This document shows positions 26,462 to 35,650 of a DNA stretch of 64,000 nucleotides, one piece after another. The position numbers were made by a program, and so were the translations under genes. Under the pieces are notes generated by a model. The model was given only the letters and a program-made list of their open reading frames with translations, was not told the origin of the DNA and did not search any database. This stretch comes from Virgibacillus sp. LDC-1 (lineage in GTDB: Bacteria; Bacillota; Bacilli; Bacillales; Amphibacillaceae): assembly GCF_030137545.1 (NCBI RefSeq), contig NZ_JARUVL010000006.1, positions 57,723-121,722 of the forward strand, given 5' to 3'. Position 1 is the stretch's first letter, and the number at the start of each line of letters is the position of its first letter.

Positions 26462-26555
26462 TATAGCTTTAACTTTTTATCCCTAACCAACAAAAGAGCA
26501 GAGCACATCCCCCCTAGAAACCCCCTTCTTTTACAAGAAGGGGGTTTCTTATTTA
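26462..26555 (+). ncRNA. Candidate small RNA, about 90 nt
   Basis: The interval between the candidate promoter at 26427-26455 and a strong 14-bp hairpin (26517-26530 with 26535-26548, loop TTAC) whose U-rich tail lies only on the plus-strand side. No open frame with a ribosome site is present. It would be convergent with yqgX and overlap its last codon. Purely a sequence-based suggestion. Confidence 0.25.
26517..26555 (+). terminator. Strong hairpin terminator, plus-strand polarity
   Basis: A perfect 14-bp stem with five consecutive G-C pairs and a four-base loop. TTTCTTATTT follows on the plus strand; on the minus strand the following bases are G-rich (TAGGGGGG), so it does not look like a proper yqgX terminator. 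Confidence 0.75.
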
Positions 26556-27175
26556 AATGGAACGAATGGGTTATTTTTCTTCTCTTCGCCAATTGTTGTC
26601 ATCAGACCATGTCCTGCGAAAACTTGAAAATGATCTGGTAAAGAATATAATATGTTTCTTATGCTTGCTTCAAGCTGCTGAAAGTCCCCACCTGGTAAGT
26701 CCGTTCGACCAATACTATGTTGAAATAGTACATCTCCGCTTATAACAAATGCTAACTCCTTAAAAATAAAGCTCACACTACCTGGTGAATGTCCTGGAGT
26801 TTCAGCCACTTCAAAGCGAAATTTTCCAATTTCCATTTTTCCTGGTTCTAATAATTTATCCGGCTCACGAGCAGATATTTCCTCACCAATAAAAAATGTA
26901 GAACGATTTAAATTTGGGTCTTGAAGCCAATCATTTTCGTTTCGATGTAAATACACATCGATATGAAAATGATTTCGAAGTACTTCAACAGCACCAATAT
27001 GATCAAAGTGAGCGTGAGTTAATAAAATAGCTTTTGGAGAAGCGTTCAAGTTTTGCAATCGTGTAATCACTTCATCTGCGTTTCCACCTGGGTCAATAAT
27101 TAATGCTTCAGCACCTTTCACAATAAGATAACAATTGGTGCCTAATGGACCTAACTGTAGTGTTATAATTTCCAT
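26549..27175 (-). CDS. yqgX: Metallo-beta-lactamase-fold hydrolase YqgX
   Basis: A glyoxalase-II-like hydrolase of 208 residues. The metal ligands are visible: THAHFDHIG (two His, Asp, His), ETPGHSPGSVSF (His), GDVLFQHSIGRTDLP (bridging Asp) and AGHGLMT (last His). It lacks the C-terminal substrate domain of true glyoxalase II, so the substrate is uncertain (thioester or persulfide of low-molecular-weight thiols are possible). The ATG at 27175 has TTAGGAG upstream; longer in-frame starts lack one. Confidence 0.9.
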   Translation of the reverse strand: MEIITLQLGPLGTNCYLIVKGAEALIIDPGGNADEVITRLQNLNASPKAILLTHAHFDHIGAVEVLRNHFHIDVYLHRNENDWLQDPNLNRSTFFIGEEISAREPDKLLEPGKMEIGKFRFEVAETPGHSPGSVSFIFKELAFVISGDVLFQHSIGRTDLPGGDFQQLEASIRNILYSLPDHFQVFAGHGLMTTIGEEKKNNPFVPFK

Positions 27176-27337
27176 ATAAATCACTCCTAAAACAATTATC
27201 ACTAAATTCAATGATTATTCTCGACAAAAGTATGGGAATCATATAAAATAATCTATAGTATGTAAATACATAATAATATAAGTGTATTACCTTTATCAAA
27301 CATATGCACGATGAAAACGTAAGGAGGATTCTATATT

Positions 27338-27517
27338 ATGCAGCATCTTGTATTAGCTTCTATCTTATTAATTGTTGCACTATTATCTGTTATTTCTATC
27401 TTTCGTCAAATCAAATTTAAAAACTTTTTCGCCCTAACATTTTCAGTGCTTTCTGCTGTAACCTTTGGATTTTTCTCGATCGCTACAATTATCGATATTT
27501 TGAAAAATTCACTGTAA
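27338..27517 (+). CDS. yqgW: DUF2759-like small membrane protein (YqgW)
   Basis: A 59-residue protein that begins MQHLVLASILLIVALLSVIS and has two transmembrane helices (about 3-21 and 31-52) joined by the basic turn RQIKFKN. AAGGAGG lies nine bases before the ATG, and a strong terminator follows. Position (between yqgX and the yqgS-like gene) and topology match YqgW/DUF2759. Function unknown. Confidence 0.8.
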   Translation: MQHLVLASILLIVALLSVISIFRQIKFKNFFALTFSVLSAVTFGFFSIATIIDILKNSL

Positions 27518-27546
27518 CAATGTGTCATTAGTAATATGAATATCCT

Positions 27547-27600
27547 AAATCCCCGCTTCCTGGTGATAAAAGTTTTGTCGGAAGCGGGGATTTATAATTT
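27547..27600 (+). terminator. Terminator of yqgW
   Basis: A 14-bp perfect stem AAATCCCCGCTTCC (27547-27560) with its complement 27580-27593, then TATAATTT. Confidence 0.8.
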
Positions 27601-27627
27601 ACTCCATATTACCTAACTCCCTCTAAA

Positions 27628-27662
27628 AACAAAAGAAAAAAGCTGCTTTTACAGCTTTTTTA
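27628..27662 (-). terminator. Terminator of the LTA-synthase-family gene
   Basis: A 9-bp stem AAAAAGCTG / CAGCTTTTT (27637-27645 with 27652-27660), with TTTTCTTTTG following on the minus strand. Confidence 0.65.
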
Positions 27663-27686
27663 AATACTTCTCTATTTCGGTTAGCT

Positions 27687-29576
27687 CTACTTAAATTCCA
27701 TAAAGCGGAATAGATCACCATAAATAATTTTATCTGAGTACTCCAGCTCTTTATCCACTTTTTCTCCTATCGGTTCACATTGTGAAGCTGTGGGATTACT
27801 TTTTTCCTCGTCTTTTTCAAGTAACTCACCTGTTTTTCTATCATAACAATTTCCTGATGTAAAAATATAATCATCACTAATAAAGTCACCATTACGTAAA
27901 GCGATATATCCTTTACGATTTTTTTGAAATACATCATTTCCGAAATAAATATCATTTTCAGTTTTGATTCCCAACATATTTAGTAACGTAGGCTTAACAT
28001 CAATTTGACCAGCTACTTCAGACATGACCTTCCCTTTTCCATGATTAGGTATATGGATAAAGAATGGTACACGTTGTAATTGAACATGATCAAATGGTGT
28101 GATTTCGTCTTTTTCTAGATATTGTCGCATGGCATGGTTATGACTCGCACTAATTCCGTAATGATCACCCATAATAACGATTATTGAATTGTCATATAGT
28201 CCTGCTTGCTTTAACTGTTGAAAAAATTGCTCGATCGATTCATCTAAATATCTTACCGTAGGAAAATAATTGTTCAATGTATTTGAATTCGAATCATATG
28301 CTGCAATTGACTTATCTTCTTCATCTAATTCAAATGGAAAATGATTTGTTAAGGTAATGAATTTTGAATAGAACGGCTGCTCTAGTGATTGTAAATACTT
28401 GATAGACTGGTCAAAGAAATCCTTATCCTTTAAGCCCCATCCAACTGAATTACTATCAGTAACATCATATGACTCATAATCAAAAAATTCATCATATCCT
28501 AAACTTTCATACATTTGATCGCGATTCCAAAAGCTGCGATTATTTGCATGAAATACAGCTGAGTTATACCCTTTTTGTTTCATTAGTTCAGGTAACGCAT
28601 GATATTCATTTTGACCATGTGTAAAAAATACAGCTCCTCTAGATAATGGGTACAGTGAGTTTGCAACTAAAAACTCTGAGTCTGATGTTTTTCCTTGCTC
28701 TGTTTGATGATAAAAATTTTCAAAATAATAGGTATCCTCATCCTGTGTAAGTTTATTTAAAAATGGAGTTATTTCCTCCCCATTTACTTTATTATTAACA
28801 ACAAAACTTTGTAATGATTCTGCCCAAATAAAAATAACATTTTTGCCTTCAGCAACACCGTGAAGTGAAGACTTCTCTGAACTTTTTACATTTTTTTCTA
28901 CGTAATCCGTTATTTCTGGTAATTCATTTCCATCAGCAAAAACACGTTGTGTCTTTACTTTGGAATGCACAATGATATCGTAAACATGATAATTAAATAA
29001 ACCAATATTTTTCACTAAGTATTCCCTGTCAAATGCTCTAGTAAATAATTGAGGACGTTCCATTTCTGCTAAGAAGAAGTTACCTGCAAGAAGTACGAGC
29101 GACATTGCTAATGCAAAAACCTTTCCACTTCTTGGGTATTGGACTGCAAATCTATCGGGATGCTTTTTACTGAAGTACCAGACAAATGCAACATCTGTAA
29201 GTAAAAAGACATCATAGAACTTGATTAAAGTCCAAATACTTTTTCCTAAATCAGCTGCATTACTTCCTTGGAACAGTTGAGGAACCGTGATAAAATCTGT
29301 AAAAGACCGATAAAATACAAGATTTACAAAAATAATGATTGTGCCAAGCAATGCTGTATACCTTAAGTATTTCATTTGACTTTCTTTCCTCTTAAACCAA
29401 ACACTCAATGCAAATATGATGAATGCCGAAATAAAAGGGTTTAGAAATAAGATGATCTCCTGCATTACATTATCTAATTCAATACTAAACAAAAAGCGAT
29501 ATACAATATACGTTTTCAAACCAAATAATAAAGTAGCAATAATGTATAGTGGTAGTTGAATTCTTTTCCCCTGCAT
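27687..29576 (-). CDS. LTA synthase family protein (YqgS-like)
   Basis: A polyglycerolphosphate lipoteichoic acid synthase-type enzyme of 629 residues. Five N-terminal transmembrane helices (within residues 5-175) anchor an extracellular sulfatase-fold domain. Catalytic features match LtaS: Glu253 (WAESLQ), nucleophile Thr297 (GKTSDSEF), and the Mn-binding Asp-His of MGDHYG. It could be a main synthase, a YqgS/YfnI-type paralogue or a primase; position next to glcK and yqgQ supports YqgS. ATG after AGGAGGAAC. Signal-peptidase cleavage after the helices is likely from family knowledge. Confidence 0.9.
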   Translation of the reverse strand: MQGKRIQLPLYIIATLLFGLKTYIVYRFLFSIELDNVMQEIILFLNPFISAFIIFALSVWFKRKESQMKYLRYTALLGTIIIFVNLVFYRSFTDFITVPQLFQGSNAADLGKSIWTLIKFYDVFLLTDVAFVWYFSKKHPDRFAVQYPRSGKVFALAMSLVLLAGNFFLAEMERPQLFTRAFDREYLVKNIGLFNYHVYDIIVHSKVKTQRVFADGNELPEITDYVEKNVKSSEKSSLHGVAEGKNVIFIWAESLQSFVVNNKVNGEEITPFLNKLTQDEDTYYFENFYHQTEQGKTSDSEFLVANSLYPLSRGAVFFTHGQNEYHALPELMKQKGYNSAVFHANNRSFWNRDQMYESLGYDEFFDYESYDVTDSNSVGWGLKDKDFFDQSIKYLQSLEQPFYSKFITLTNHFPFELDEEDKSIAAYDSNSNTLNNYFPTVRYLDESIEQFFQQLKQAGLYDNSIIVIMGDHYGISASHNHAMRQYLEKDEITPFDHVQLQRVPFFIHIPNHGKGKVMSEVAGQIDVKPTLLNMLGIKTENDIYFGNDVFQKNRKGYIALRNGDFISDDYIFTSGNCYDRKTGELLEKDEEKSNPTASQCEPIGEKVDKELEYSDKIIYGDLFRFMEFK

Positions 29577-29733
29577 ATAAGTTCCTCCTGTATCTTAAGC
29601 ATCTATCGTAATGCTCTCTAATTATATGCTGTCACTTCTTTACCCGTTACGGCAACGAACGAAACGCCCGCCTTTATCTATACTATATGACGTTTCAATG
29701 ATGGAAAAAGTTTCAAATAATTTTGAAAGATTT

Positions 29734-30699
29734 TTAATTAGTTAGTTGCTGCTGATGAACAAGATAAGCAGCTCCAATAATACCTGCATCATTTCCAAGC
29801 TGGGCAAGCGCTAACTCACAAACATCGAATACTCTAGGTAAAGCATATTTTTGGAACGCTTCATTTATGTATGTTAATAACGTGTCTCCTGCTTGAGATA
29901 CTCCTCCACCAATTAAAACTTTAGAAGGGTTCAGGAGGATGGCTAGATTAGCAATTGCAAAACCTATTGCATCAGTTATATGTTGAATGATTACCTGGCT
30001 TTCTTTATCTCCTTCAGCTGCACAGGCAAACACATCTTTTGTACTAATATAACCTTTACCTTGTAAAATTGCTGCGAGTTTTCCAGATGGTTGATTTTCA
30101 GCAACTTCTATTGCCTGACGTACAATACCAGTTGCAGAAGCAATTGTTTCTAAACAGCCCTTCCTACCACAATTACATGGGCTTCCTTCTGGATCAATGG
30201 TGATATGCCCTATTTCACCAGCTGTACCATTTTCTCCCGAAAGAATCTTTCCCTCCGCAATAATTCCTCCACCAACACCTGTTCCTAATGTGATGGCGAT
30301 CAGGTTATTCGCATGCTTCCCTGCTCCAACCCAATTCTCCCCTAACACAGCAATATTAGCGTCATTTTCAACATATACAGGTAATTGGGATTGCTTTTTT
30401 AGTTGATCACCAAGGTCAAAGTTTTTCCAACCAATATTGACCGCCTCATACACCATTCCTGTTTTGGCATCAATAAACCCTGGGGCTCCCACACCAATAC
30501 CACGTATTTCAACCATTGCCCACTTTTTCTCTGATAATTTCGCTTGAATAGAGCTCCATATTTCATCAACGATAAACTTTCCACCGTTGGCTTTATTCGT
30601 AGCTATTTGCCATTTATGTAGAATTTCTCCTGTCTCGTTAATAAAACCTATTTTTACAGAAGTGCCACCTATATCTATTCCTACTGTTATTTGCTTCAT
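29734..30699 (-). CDS. glcK: Glucokinase, ROK family
   Basis: Phosphorylates glucose with ATP. The 321-residue product shows the ROK phosphate motif (GIDIGGTSVKIGF), the sugar-binding ENDANIAVLGE, and the ROK zinc signature CNCGRKGCLETIAS. GGGVSQAGD lies near the C-terminus. It has no N-terminal DNA-binding domain, so it is a kinase and not a NagC-like repressor. The ATG overlaps the yqgQ stop as ATGA, as in the B. subtilis yqgQ-glcK pair. Confidence 0.95.
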   Translation of the reverse strand: MKQITVGIDIGGTSVKIGFINETGEILHKWQIATNKANGGKFIVDEIWSSIQAKLSEKKWAMVEIRGIGVGAPGFIDAKTGMVYEAVNIGWKNFDLGDQLKKQSQLPVYVENDANIAVLGENWVGAGKHANNLIAITLGTGVGGGIIAEGKILSGENGTAGEIGHITIDPEGSPCNCGRKGCLETIASATGIVRQAIEVAENQPSGKLAAILQGKGYISTKDVFACAAEGDKESQVIIQHITDAIGFAIANLAILLNPSKVLIGGGVSQAGDTLLTYINEAFQKYALPRVFDVCELALAQLGNDAGIIGAAYLVHQQQLTN

Positions 30700-30914
30700 A
30701 ACGTTCTTCCCCGCTTTTCACCTTGTATTTGTCTTGCTTCTTTTTTTAAAACAAGCGTACATTGCTGGTATTCAACCGAAGAAATAAATCCTGATTTAAA
30801 AAGCTCATATAACTCTAATTCCATTAGTTCAATATCTGCCAGTCGATCACCGACATAAATAAATATACCAAATCGTTTTAACACTTGTTGTACATCGAAT
30901 ACTGTTTGTATCAT
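30696..30914 (-). CDS. yqgQ: YqgQ family protein
   Basis: A 72-residue helical protein with the conserved stretch VLKRFGIFIYVGDRLADIELMELELYEL. YqgQ of B. subtilis is a small three-helix protein that was proposed to bind nucleic acid; its function is unknown. GGTGAGGTAG precedes the ATG. The stop codon overlaps the glcK start by four bases (ATGA), so the two are coupled. Confidence 0.9.
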   Translation of the reverse strand: MIQTVFDVQQVLKRFGIFIYVGDRLADIELMELELYELFKSGFISSVEYQQCTLVLKKEARQIQGEKRGRTL

Positions 30915-31042
30915 AACTACCTCACCAATTTTGATTATACCAAATAGAGAACAGGAAGGGAATTTCTATAAGAAAGGAATGTGCATCATATTTCGAGGAC
31001 AAGCCGCGTATAATTAGACATCTTAGGAAAAGGATGAAGAAT

Positions 31043-31897
31043 ATGCGGAAAATACTAGGTTTACTTTTCATTTTAACGATCATTCTAGTCGTAAGTGTCA
31101 CTTATGTTAATCAACAAGCAAAACAAGTGATCACTTATTTTCCACTAGATAAAAATGCTTCTTTTATAACAGGAAAAACGAAGTTAACGCTCGCTAATTC
31201 AACAAAGGATAAGAAACTACTTAGATGGGATATTCATTCTCAAACAGATGCTCCATTTTACTTACGACAAGATGTCTCCCTTTTGTATGCCAACGGTACA
31301 TTAAAAGGTATTCGAAGTAAATGGAAAGAAAATACAGATACCATTCAAATGGAGGAAACAGTTCCGATTCAAAATGATACACTTTGGGAAGCTATTTCCT
31401 TTCATTATGGAGAAATTCACTACCCAAAGGATATCATTAAAAGTGTTCAAATGATGTCCGAAGACCAGTTATATACTGCAGAATCAAATAAAAAAGATAT
31501 AACTAGTTTTCGTTCACCAGAAGACAACAGAGAAGAAAAACTAAAAGAGAATCTGGATAAAGTAACGAAGAAAAAGCTATTGCGCCATTGGCAAGACCTA
31601 CTATCACATTTTAAATTAAATATTAATCAATATGATTCTATTCCGCTAACAAGCTTAGCGCAATATGAGAAGAAAAATTTTCCCGGCTTTACGCAAAAAC
31701 AAACAGAACAAATAATTGGGCAGCTATGGGAAGGTCTTTATAAAAACTATGTAATTCCAGCATCTAATAATGAAGATCGTCCATCGCAAAGCTATGTGCC
31801 TCTTATTTTGATCGATAAGCAGCACACACAGCTCATCGTATTATTTGAGTTAAACGGAAAATATGAAAAACTAATTCAACAATTACCGGAATTTTAA
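31043..31897 (+). CDS. Membrane-anchored or secreted protein of unknown function
   Basis: A 284-residue protein with one N-terminal hydrophobic helix (KILGLLFILTIILVVSVTYV) after a short basic start; there is no lipobox. The remaining domain lies outside the cell if the usual orientation holds and is rich in charged and Gln/Asn residues, without cysteines or recognisable catalytic motifs. I do not recognise it. ATG at 31043 has AAAGG nine bases upstream; the ATG three codons earlier abuts that site. It is inserted on the plus strand between yqgQ and gluP and is convergent with gluP. Confidence 0.7.
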   Translation: MRKILGLLFILTIILVVSVTYVNQQAKQVITYFPLDKNASFITGKTKLTLANSTKDKKLLRWDIHSQTDAPFYLRQDVSLLYANGTLKGIRSKWKENTDTIQMEETVPIQNDTLWEAISFHYGEIHYPKDIIKSVQMMSEDQLYTAESNKKDITSFRSPEDNREEKLKENLDKVTKKKLLRHWQDLLSHFKLNINQYDSIPLTSLAQYEKKNFPGFTQKQTEQIIGQLWEGLYKNYVIPASNNEDRPSQSYVPLILIDKQHTQLIVLFELNGKYEKLIQQLPEF

Positions 31898-31906
31898 CGT
31901 AGTAGA

Positions 31907-33457
31907 TCAAGATTCGCTTTCTTTATTAATCCTCTCCATTAATTTCTTGTATTGTTCATTATCCGGTTGAAGTGCATTCGCTTTTTCAGCATATTTAATC
32001 GCCTTTTCTTTATCATTTTGCTCATTATAAAGTATTGCTAAATTAAAATATGCCTCATGCATATTGGAATTAATATGTATACACTTCTCTAGGTCATCAA
32101 TTGCCTGCTTATATTCCCCTAATTGAATATATGCATAAGAACGTTGAAACAGCAAAGGAGCTTCAAAGTCTTTAGGATTGTCTAATGCTTTAGAAGCTCG
32201 TTGCACTACTTCGCGATAATCTCCTTTTTGCTGGAGTTCATTAACTACTGTCAATTGATACTCTGGCGATTGAAGATTGTTTGGAATTCCGTAGAACAGC
32301 AATGCTCCAATTAACAAACAATAGGCAAGGATAGAAACGAGCTGCGTTCTTAGCTGATGCCTCTTCTGCGGTAAATGGACCATCCCCGCTGCAATAAATC
32401 CGGAAACAAGCCCTCCCAGATGCGCACTATTATCTACTTGGGGAACAATAAATCCAAATACAATATTAATGACAACTAACATTAATACATTGGTACCCAT
32501 TGTTTGAAAAAAGAGCTTTTTATATTGGAGACCAAAAAACATTAATGCACCAAATAAACCGAATAAAGCGCCAGATGCTCCTGCTGCTACACTAGGAGAA
32601 AAAGTAAAACTTGCTATCCCCCCACCGATTCCAGCTAACATATAGATTACAAAAAAACGCCACTTTCCATAAATTTTTTCTACAACCGTTCCTAAATAAT
32701 AGATTGCAATCATGTTTAACACTAAATGTAAAAAACCGATATGTAGAAACATGGAGCTTACTATCCGCCACCATTCCCCGTCTAATATAGCAGGATTATA
32801 TTTTGCACCAAGACTAATTAACGTATCAATGGATTGACTGCCACCCTTCCATTCCAAAAGAAAGAACATGGCGATATTTAACGCTAGGAGAATATAAGTC
32901 AAAAACGGCTTAGCATAGGAAAAAACTTGTTTTTCCTCTTTTACTTTATTTTTAAACGCATTTACAATGTATTGTTTATAATCTTGCACAGAATCCGATA
33001 GATTTCCTTCTGTTAATCCTGAACCTTGCAACAAAGAAATATCCGGCATTAATTGCTGAAGCCTCGCTTGCTCTTCATGAAGATTTTGATCATCGAAATA
33101 AAAAACGTGCATCATAATAGATGTTTTATCCTTTAATTTCATCGGCCGTTTGAGCATTTCCCATTCATCTACAGGGCTATAGGAGGCGAAATAAATATTA
33201 TATATTTCCATGCGCTTTCCACGGACTAACCGTTTCATGCCTTGAACACGCTGAAATACGCTTGCAATATCTTTTTTTAGATGGTTTTTCCAATTAAAAT
33301 CCTGAGATAAAATTCGTACGAGATAGGACGTTTTATCAATATATTTTTCTAACCATACTTCCTCGTTCTTTTCATCAATAAAGAGTAAGTCATACTGATG
33401 TTCTGTGATTAATTGGTACACGAATCGATACATCCTATGTTGATTGTTGTTATACAT
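31907..33457 (-). CDS. gluP: Rhomboid intramembrane serine protease GluP (YqgP)
   Basis: A 516-residue rhomboid protease. An N-terminal cytosolic domain (about 1-180) precedes a seven-helix rhomboid core with the catalytic dyad Ser295 (GASGALFG) and His346 (NSAHLGG), plus the conserved HLVLNM on helix 2. Two or three C-terminal TPR repeats follow (about 385-516). In B. subtilis YqgP works with FtsH on the magnesium transporter MgtE under manganese stress; this role is family knowledge. ATG with GGGAGGAA upstream. Confidence 0.93.
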   Translation of the reverse strand: MYNNNQHRMYRFVYQLITEHQYDLLFIDEKNEEVWLEKYIDKTSYLVRILSQDFNWKNHLKKDIASVFQRVQGMKRLVRGKRMEIYNIYFASYSPVDEWEMLKRPMKLKDKTSIMMHVFYFDDQNLHEEQARLQQLMPDISLLQGSGLTEGNLSDSVQDYKQYIVNAFKNKVKEEKQVFSYAKPFLTYILLALNIAMFFLLEWKGGSQSIDTLISLGAKYNPAILDGEWWRIVSSMFLHIGFLHLVLNMIAIYYLGTVVEKIYGKWRFFVIYMLAGIGGGIASFTFSPSVAAGASGALFGLFGALMFFGLQYKKLFFQTMGTNVLMLVVINIVFGFIVPQVDNSAHLGGLVSGFIAAGMVHLPQKRHQLRTQLVSILAYCLLIGALLFYGIPNNLQSPEYQLTVVNELQQKGDYREVVQRASKALDNPKDFEAPLLFQRSYAYIQLGEYKQAIDDLEKCIHINSNMHEAYFNLAILYNEQNDKEKAIKYAEKANALQPDNEQYKKLMERINKESES

Positions 33458-33606
33458 AACGTTTCCTCCCTATCAACATCATATCAAATCTTTTTCCGAA
33501 TAGCTTTGTAGAAGAACATCTTACAGCAAGGAATATCCTTCCATTTTACTATGTTACATATCCCATTCCTTTAGTATGACCGAGATAAACAGAAATTTAA
33601 AATAAC

Positions 33607-33653
33607 AATAAAAAACCACTTTATTCTAGTTTTTTTCTAAAATAAAGTAGTTT
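33607..33653 (-). terminator. Terminator between the yqgO-like gene and gluP
   Basis: A 16-bp stem with few mismatches (33613-33628 with 33638-33653); on the minus strand it is followed by TTTTTATTGTT. Confidence 0.7.
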
Positions 33654-33678
33654 AGATGAAGTTTATATTACATTTTCC

Positions 33679-33879
33679 TTAATGTATTTCTTTCTTGCCA
33701 TTCGTTTGAAATAAGGCAGGAATTATCTTATTTTTTAATGCAGAAGGCTGAAGCGCAAATGAAACCGCAATACGACGTATCAGTCCAATTGCAAGCAATG
33801 TATTTAACAGGCGATATCTCCATTTATACAATAGTGAAAAGCTTGTTATTATTACAGTAAAAAAGACGAATCCTCTCAC
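33679..33879 (-). CDS. Small conserved-type membrane protein (YqgO position)
   Basis: A 66-residue product with one hydrophobic N-terminal segment (GFVFFTVIITSFSLLY), then a basic amphipathic part (KWRYRLLNTLLAIGLIRRIAV). The start is a GTG at 33879 with AAAGGGG seven bases upstream, which supports real translation. It is followed by a terminator. The location between gluP and the cyclo-ligase gene is that of B. subtilis yqgO, but I cannot confirm sequence homology. Function unknown. Confidence 0.65.
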   Translation of the reverse strand: MRGFVFFTVIITSFSLLYKWRYRLLNTLLAIGLIRRIAVSFALQPSALKNKIIPALFQTNGKKEIH

Positions 33880-33942
33880 AAAAACACCCCTTTATTTGTT
33901 TCGTGGTGTTTTAGTTATTTACGCTATGGCCCAAATTATACA

Positions 33943-34950
33943 TTAAGAACCGATATAGCGATCATAAAAGGAGCGAGCAACTAGCGTGTCCTCTGTCCCT
34001 TGAACAAGCACGCGTCCATCAGAAAAAATAACAAATGTAATTGATTCATCAAAGAGAACCTTAAGTAAAAACGGTGTCTTTTTAATAGTAGCAACACGCG
34101 ATAATTTAGTTGCTAGTTCATCAAGATCAAAATGCGTTTCTTGATGAATTTGCACCGTATTCCTTCCACAAAGCACCGTTTCTTCTGAGACACCTGCTTT
34201 CATGAGAGCAGGAAACACACGCTTCTGACACGACGGACAATTTGAATCAGGCTTTGGAAATTTTAAATCGTATTGATGGTTATACCAAATGTCTATCGTC
34301 TTTAATGTACGTCGCAAATGCTTTGTATTATCGGTTAAGTATTTGAATACTTCTGTTACTTGTAAGGAAGAAATGATGTCCACAGCAGGAGCAATTACCC
34401 CGACGGTATCACACGTTTGATTTGAATTAGCTTCACCCTTAAACAAACAACGCATACACGGGGTCTCTTCAGGGATAAAGAAAGCTGTCATTCCTCTTGA
34501 GCTAACAACACCACCATATGAATAAGGAATATTTTTTTTATAGCATATGTCATTTAATAAATAACGCGTTGCAAAGTTATCTGTACCGTCCATGACTACA
34601 TCAACGCCAGAAACGAATTGTTCAATATTATCGTTTGAAACATTTGCAACAAATGCTTCTATCTCTATCTCGCTATTAATGGATTGTAGCTTGTTTTTGG
34701 CAGCAATTGCTTTTGGTATCGATTGTGCCGCATCCGACTCATCAAATAAAATTTGCCGTTGTAAATTACTATATTCCACATAATCGCGATCAACTAAACG
34801 AATTTTTCCAATACCTGCCCTTGCTAATTGGTTACATATAACAGTTCCTAATGCTCCAGCACCTACAACTAGAACTGCACTATTAGCAAGTTTATCCTGT
34901 CCAGTTTGTTGAATTGGTTCAAATAACATCTGTCTCGCATATCTGTTCAT
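33943..34950 (-). CDS. ThiF/MoeB/HesA-type adenylyltransferase
   Basis: An E1-like enzyme of 335 residues that would activate the C-terminal glycine of a ubiquitin-like sulfur carrier (ThiS or MoaD). The Rossmann ATP site reads VVGAGALGTVICNQLARAG, followed by LVDRDYVEYSNLQRQ with the Arg/Asp ATP-binding residues, and DGTDNFATRY. Zinc cysteines are CMRC and CPSC. The last 100 residues are a weak, non-rhodanese extension. No thiS, moaD or other cofactor gene is adjacent, so thiamine versus molybdopterin cannot be decided. It follows the cyclo-ligase gene by 15 bases and is probably co-transcribed. Confidence 0.88.
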   Translation of the reverse strand: MNRYARQMLFEPIQQTGQDKLANSAVLVVGAGALGTVICNQLARAGIGKIRLVDRDYVEYSNLQRQILFDESDAAQSIPKAIAAKNKLQSINSEIEIEAFVANVSNDNIEQFVSGVDVVMDGTDNFATRYLLNDICYKKNIPYSYGGVVSSRGMTAFFIPEETPCMRCLFKGEANSNQTCDTVGVIAPAVDIISSLQVTEVFKYLTDNTKHLRRTLKTIDIWYNHQYDLKFPKPDSNCPSCQKRVFPALMKAGVSEETVLCGRNTVQIHQETHFDLDELATKLSRVATIKKTPFLLKVLFDESITFVIFSDGRVLVQGTEDTLVARSFYDRYIGS

Positions 34951-34965
34951 CTTAATCCCTCACCG

Positions 34966-35538
34966 TCAAATCAATACACCATGTTCTGTTATTAAATGTT
35001 TAACAGGAATATCAAACCGCTCCACCGGAAGTTTTTGTTTTAACTGCTTTGTATGAAGCAATGATATGGTAGGCTGTTGAAAATCTACTAAATAACGATC
35101 ATAGTAACCCCCACCAAAACCAAGTCGATATCCATCAACATCGAAAAGAATACCCGGCACAATAAGTAAGTCAATCTCGTTCTTTGCGACAAATGTTGTT
35201 TTGTTAGGAATAGGCTCACGTAAATGATGATAGACAATTTCTAATTGTGCTTCATCCTCATATGTATAAAATTCTAATTTTCTTGACTGTGGCAAGCATC
35301 TAGGAATACAAACCCGCTTTCCTTCTCTTCTGCATGCCTCAATAATTCTATCAGTATTCCACTCTTCACCCATAGAAAGCGTGACACCAATAGTCTTCGC
35401 CTTGGTCCACCAAGATGTGTTTGTTAAATAGTGCACTAATTTCTTTTCAATTTCCGCTCTATTCTCATTGGTAAATGATTGGAGAATGGCTAATCCTCGC
35501 TCACGCAGTTGTTTTTTATCCAGTCTATTTCCCTCCAA
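34966..35538 (-). CDS. yqgN: 5-formyltetrahydrofolate cyclo-ligase (YqgN)
   Basis: Converts 5-formyl-THF to 5,10-methenyl-THF with ATP, recycling the storage or inhibitory folate. Signatures: KKQLRERGLAILQ at the N-terminus, KRVCIPRC, LLIVPGILFDVDGYRLGFGGGYYDRYL (ATP loop and Asp/Arg). About 185-190 residues. The start is odd: the open frame begins with TTG at 35538, but the best ribosome site (GGAGGG) lies seven bases before an in-frame CTG at 35523, which would give MDKKQLRERG. No ATG is available near the family start. Confidence 0.93.
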   Translation of the reverse strand: MEGNRLDKKQLRERGLAILQSFTNENRAEIEKKLVHYLTNTSWWTKAKTIGVTLSMGEEWNTDRIIEACRREGKRVCIPRCLPQSRKLEFYTYEDEAQLEIVYHHLREPIPNKTTFVAKNEIDLLIVPGILFDVDGYRLGFGGGYYDRYLVDFQQPTISLLHTKQLKQKLPVERFDIPVKHLITEHGVLI

Positions 35539-35650
35539 TGAATCGTATACTTACCTAAATTATAGCTTATATTTTATAAATGGAAAATGAATAACACTTT
35601 AGTGTTGAAATGATGACAATGTCGATGAAAGGAATATGAAAGAGCTTATA

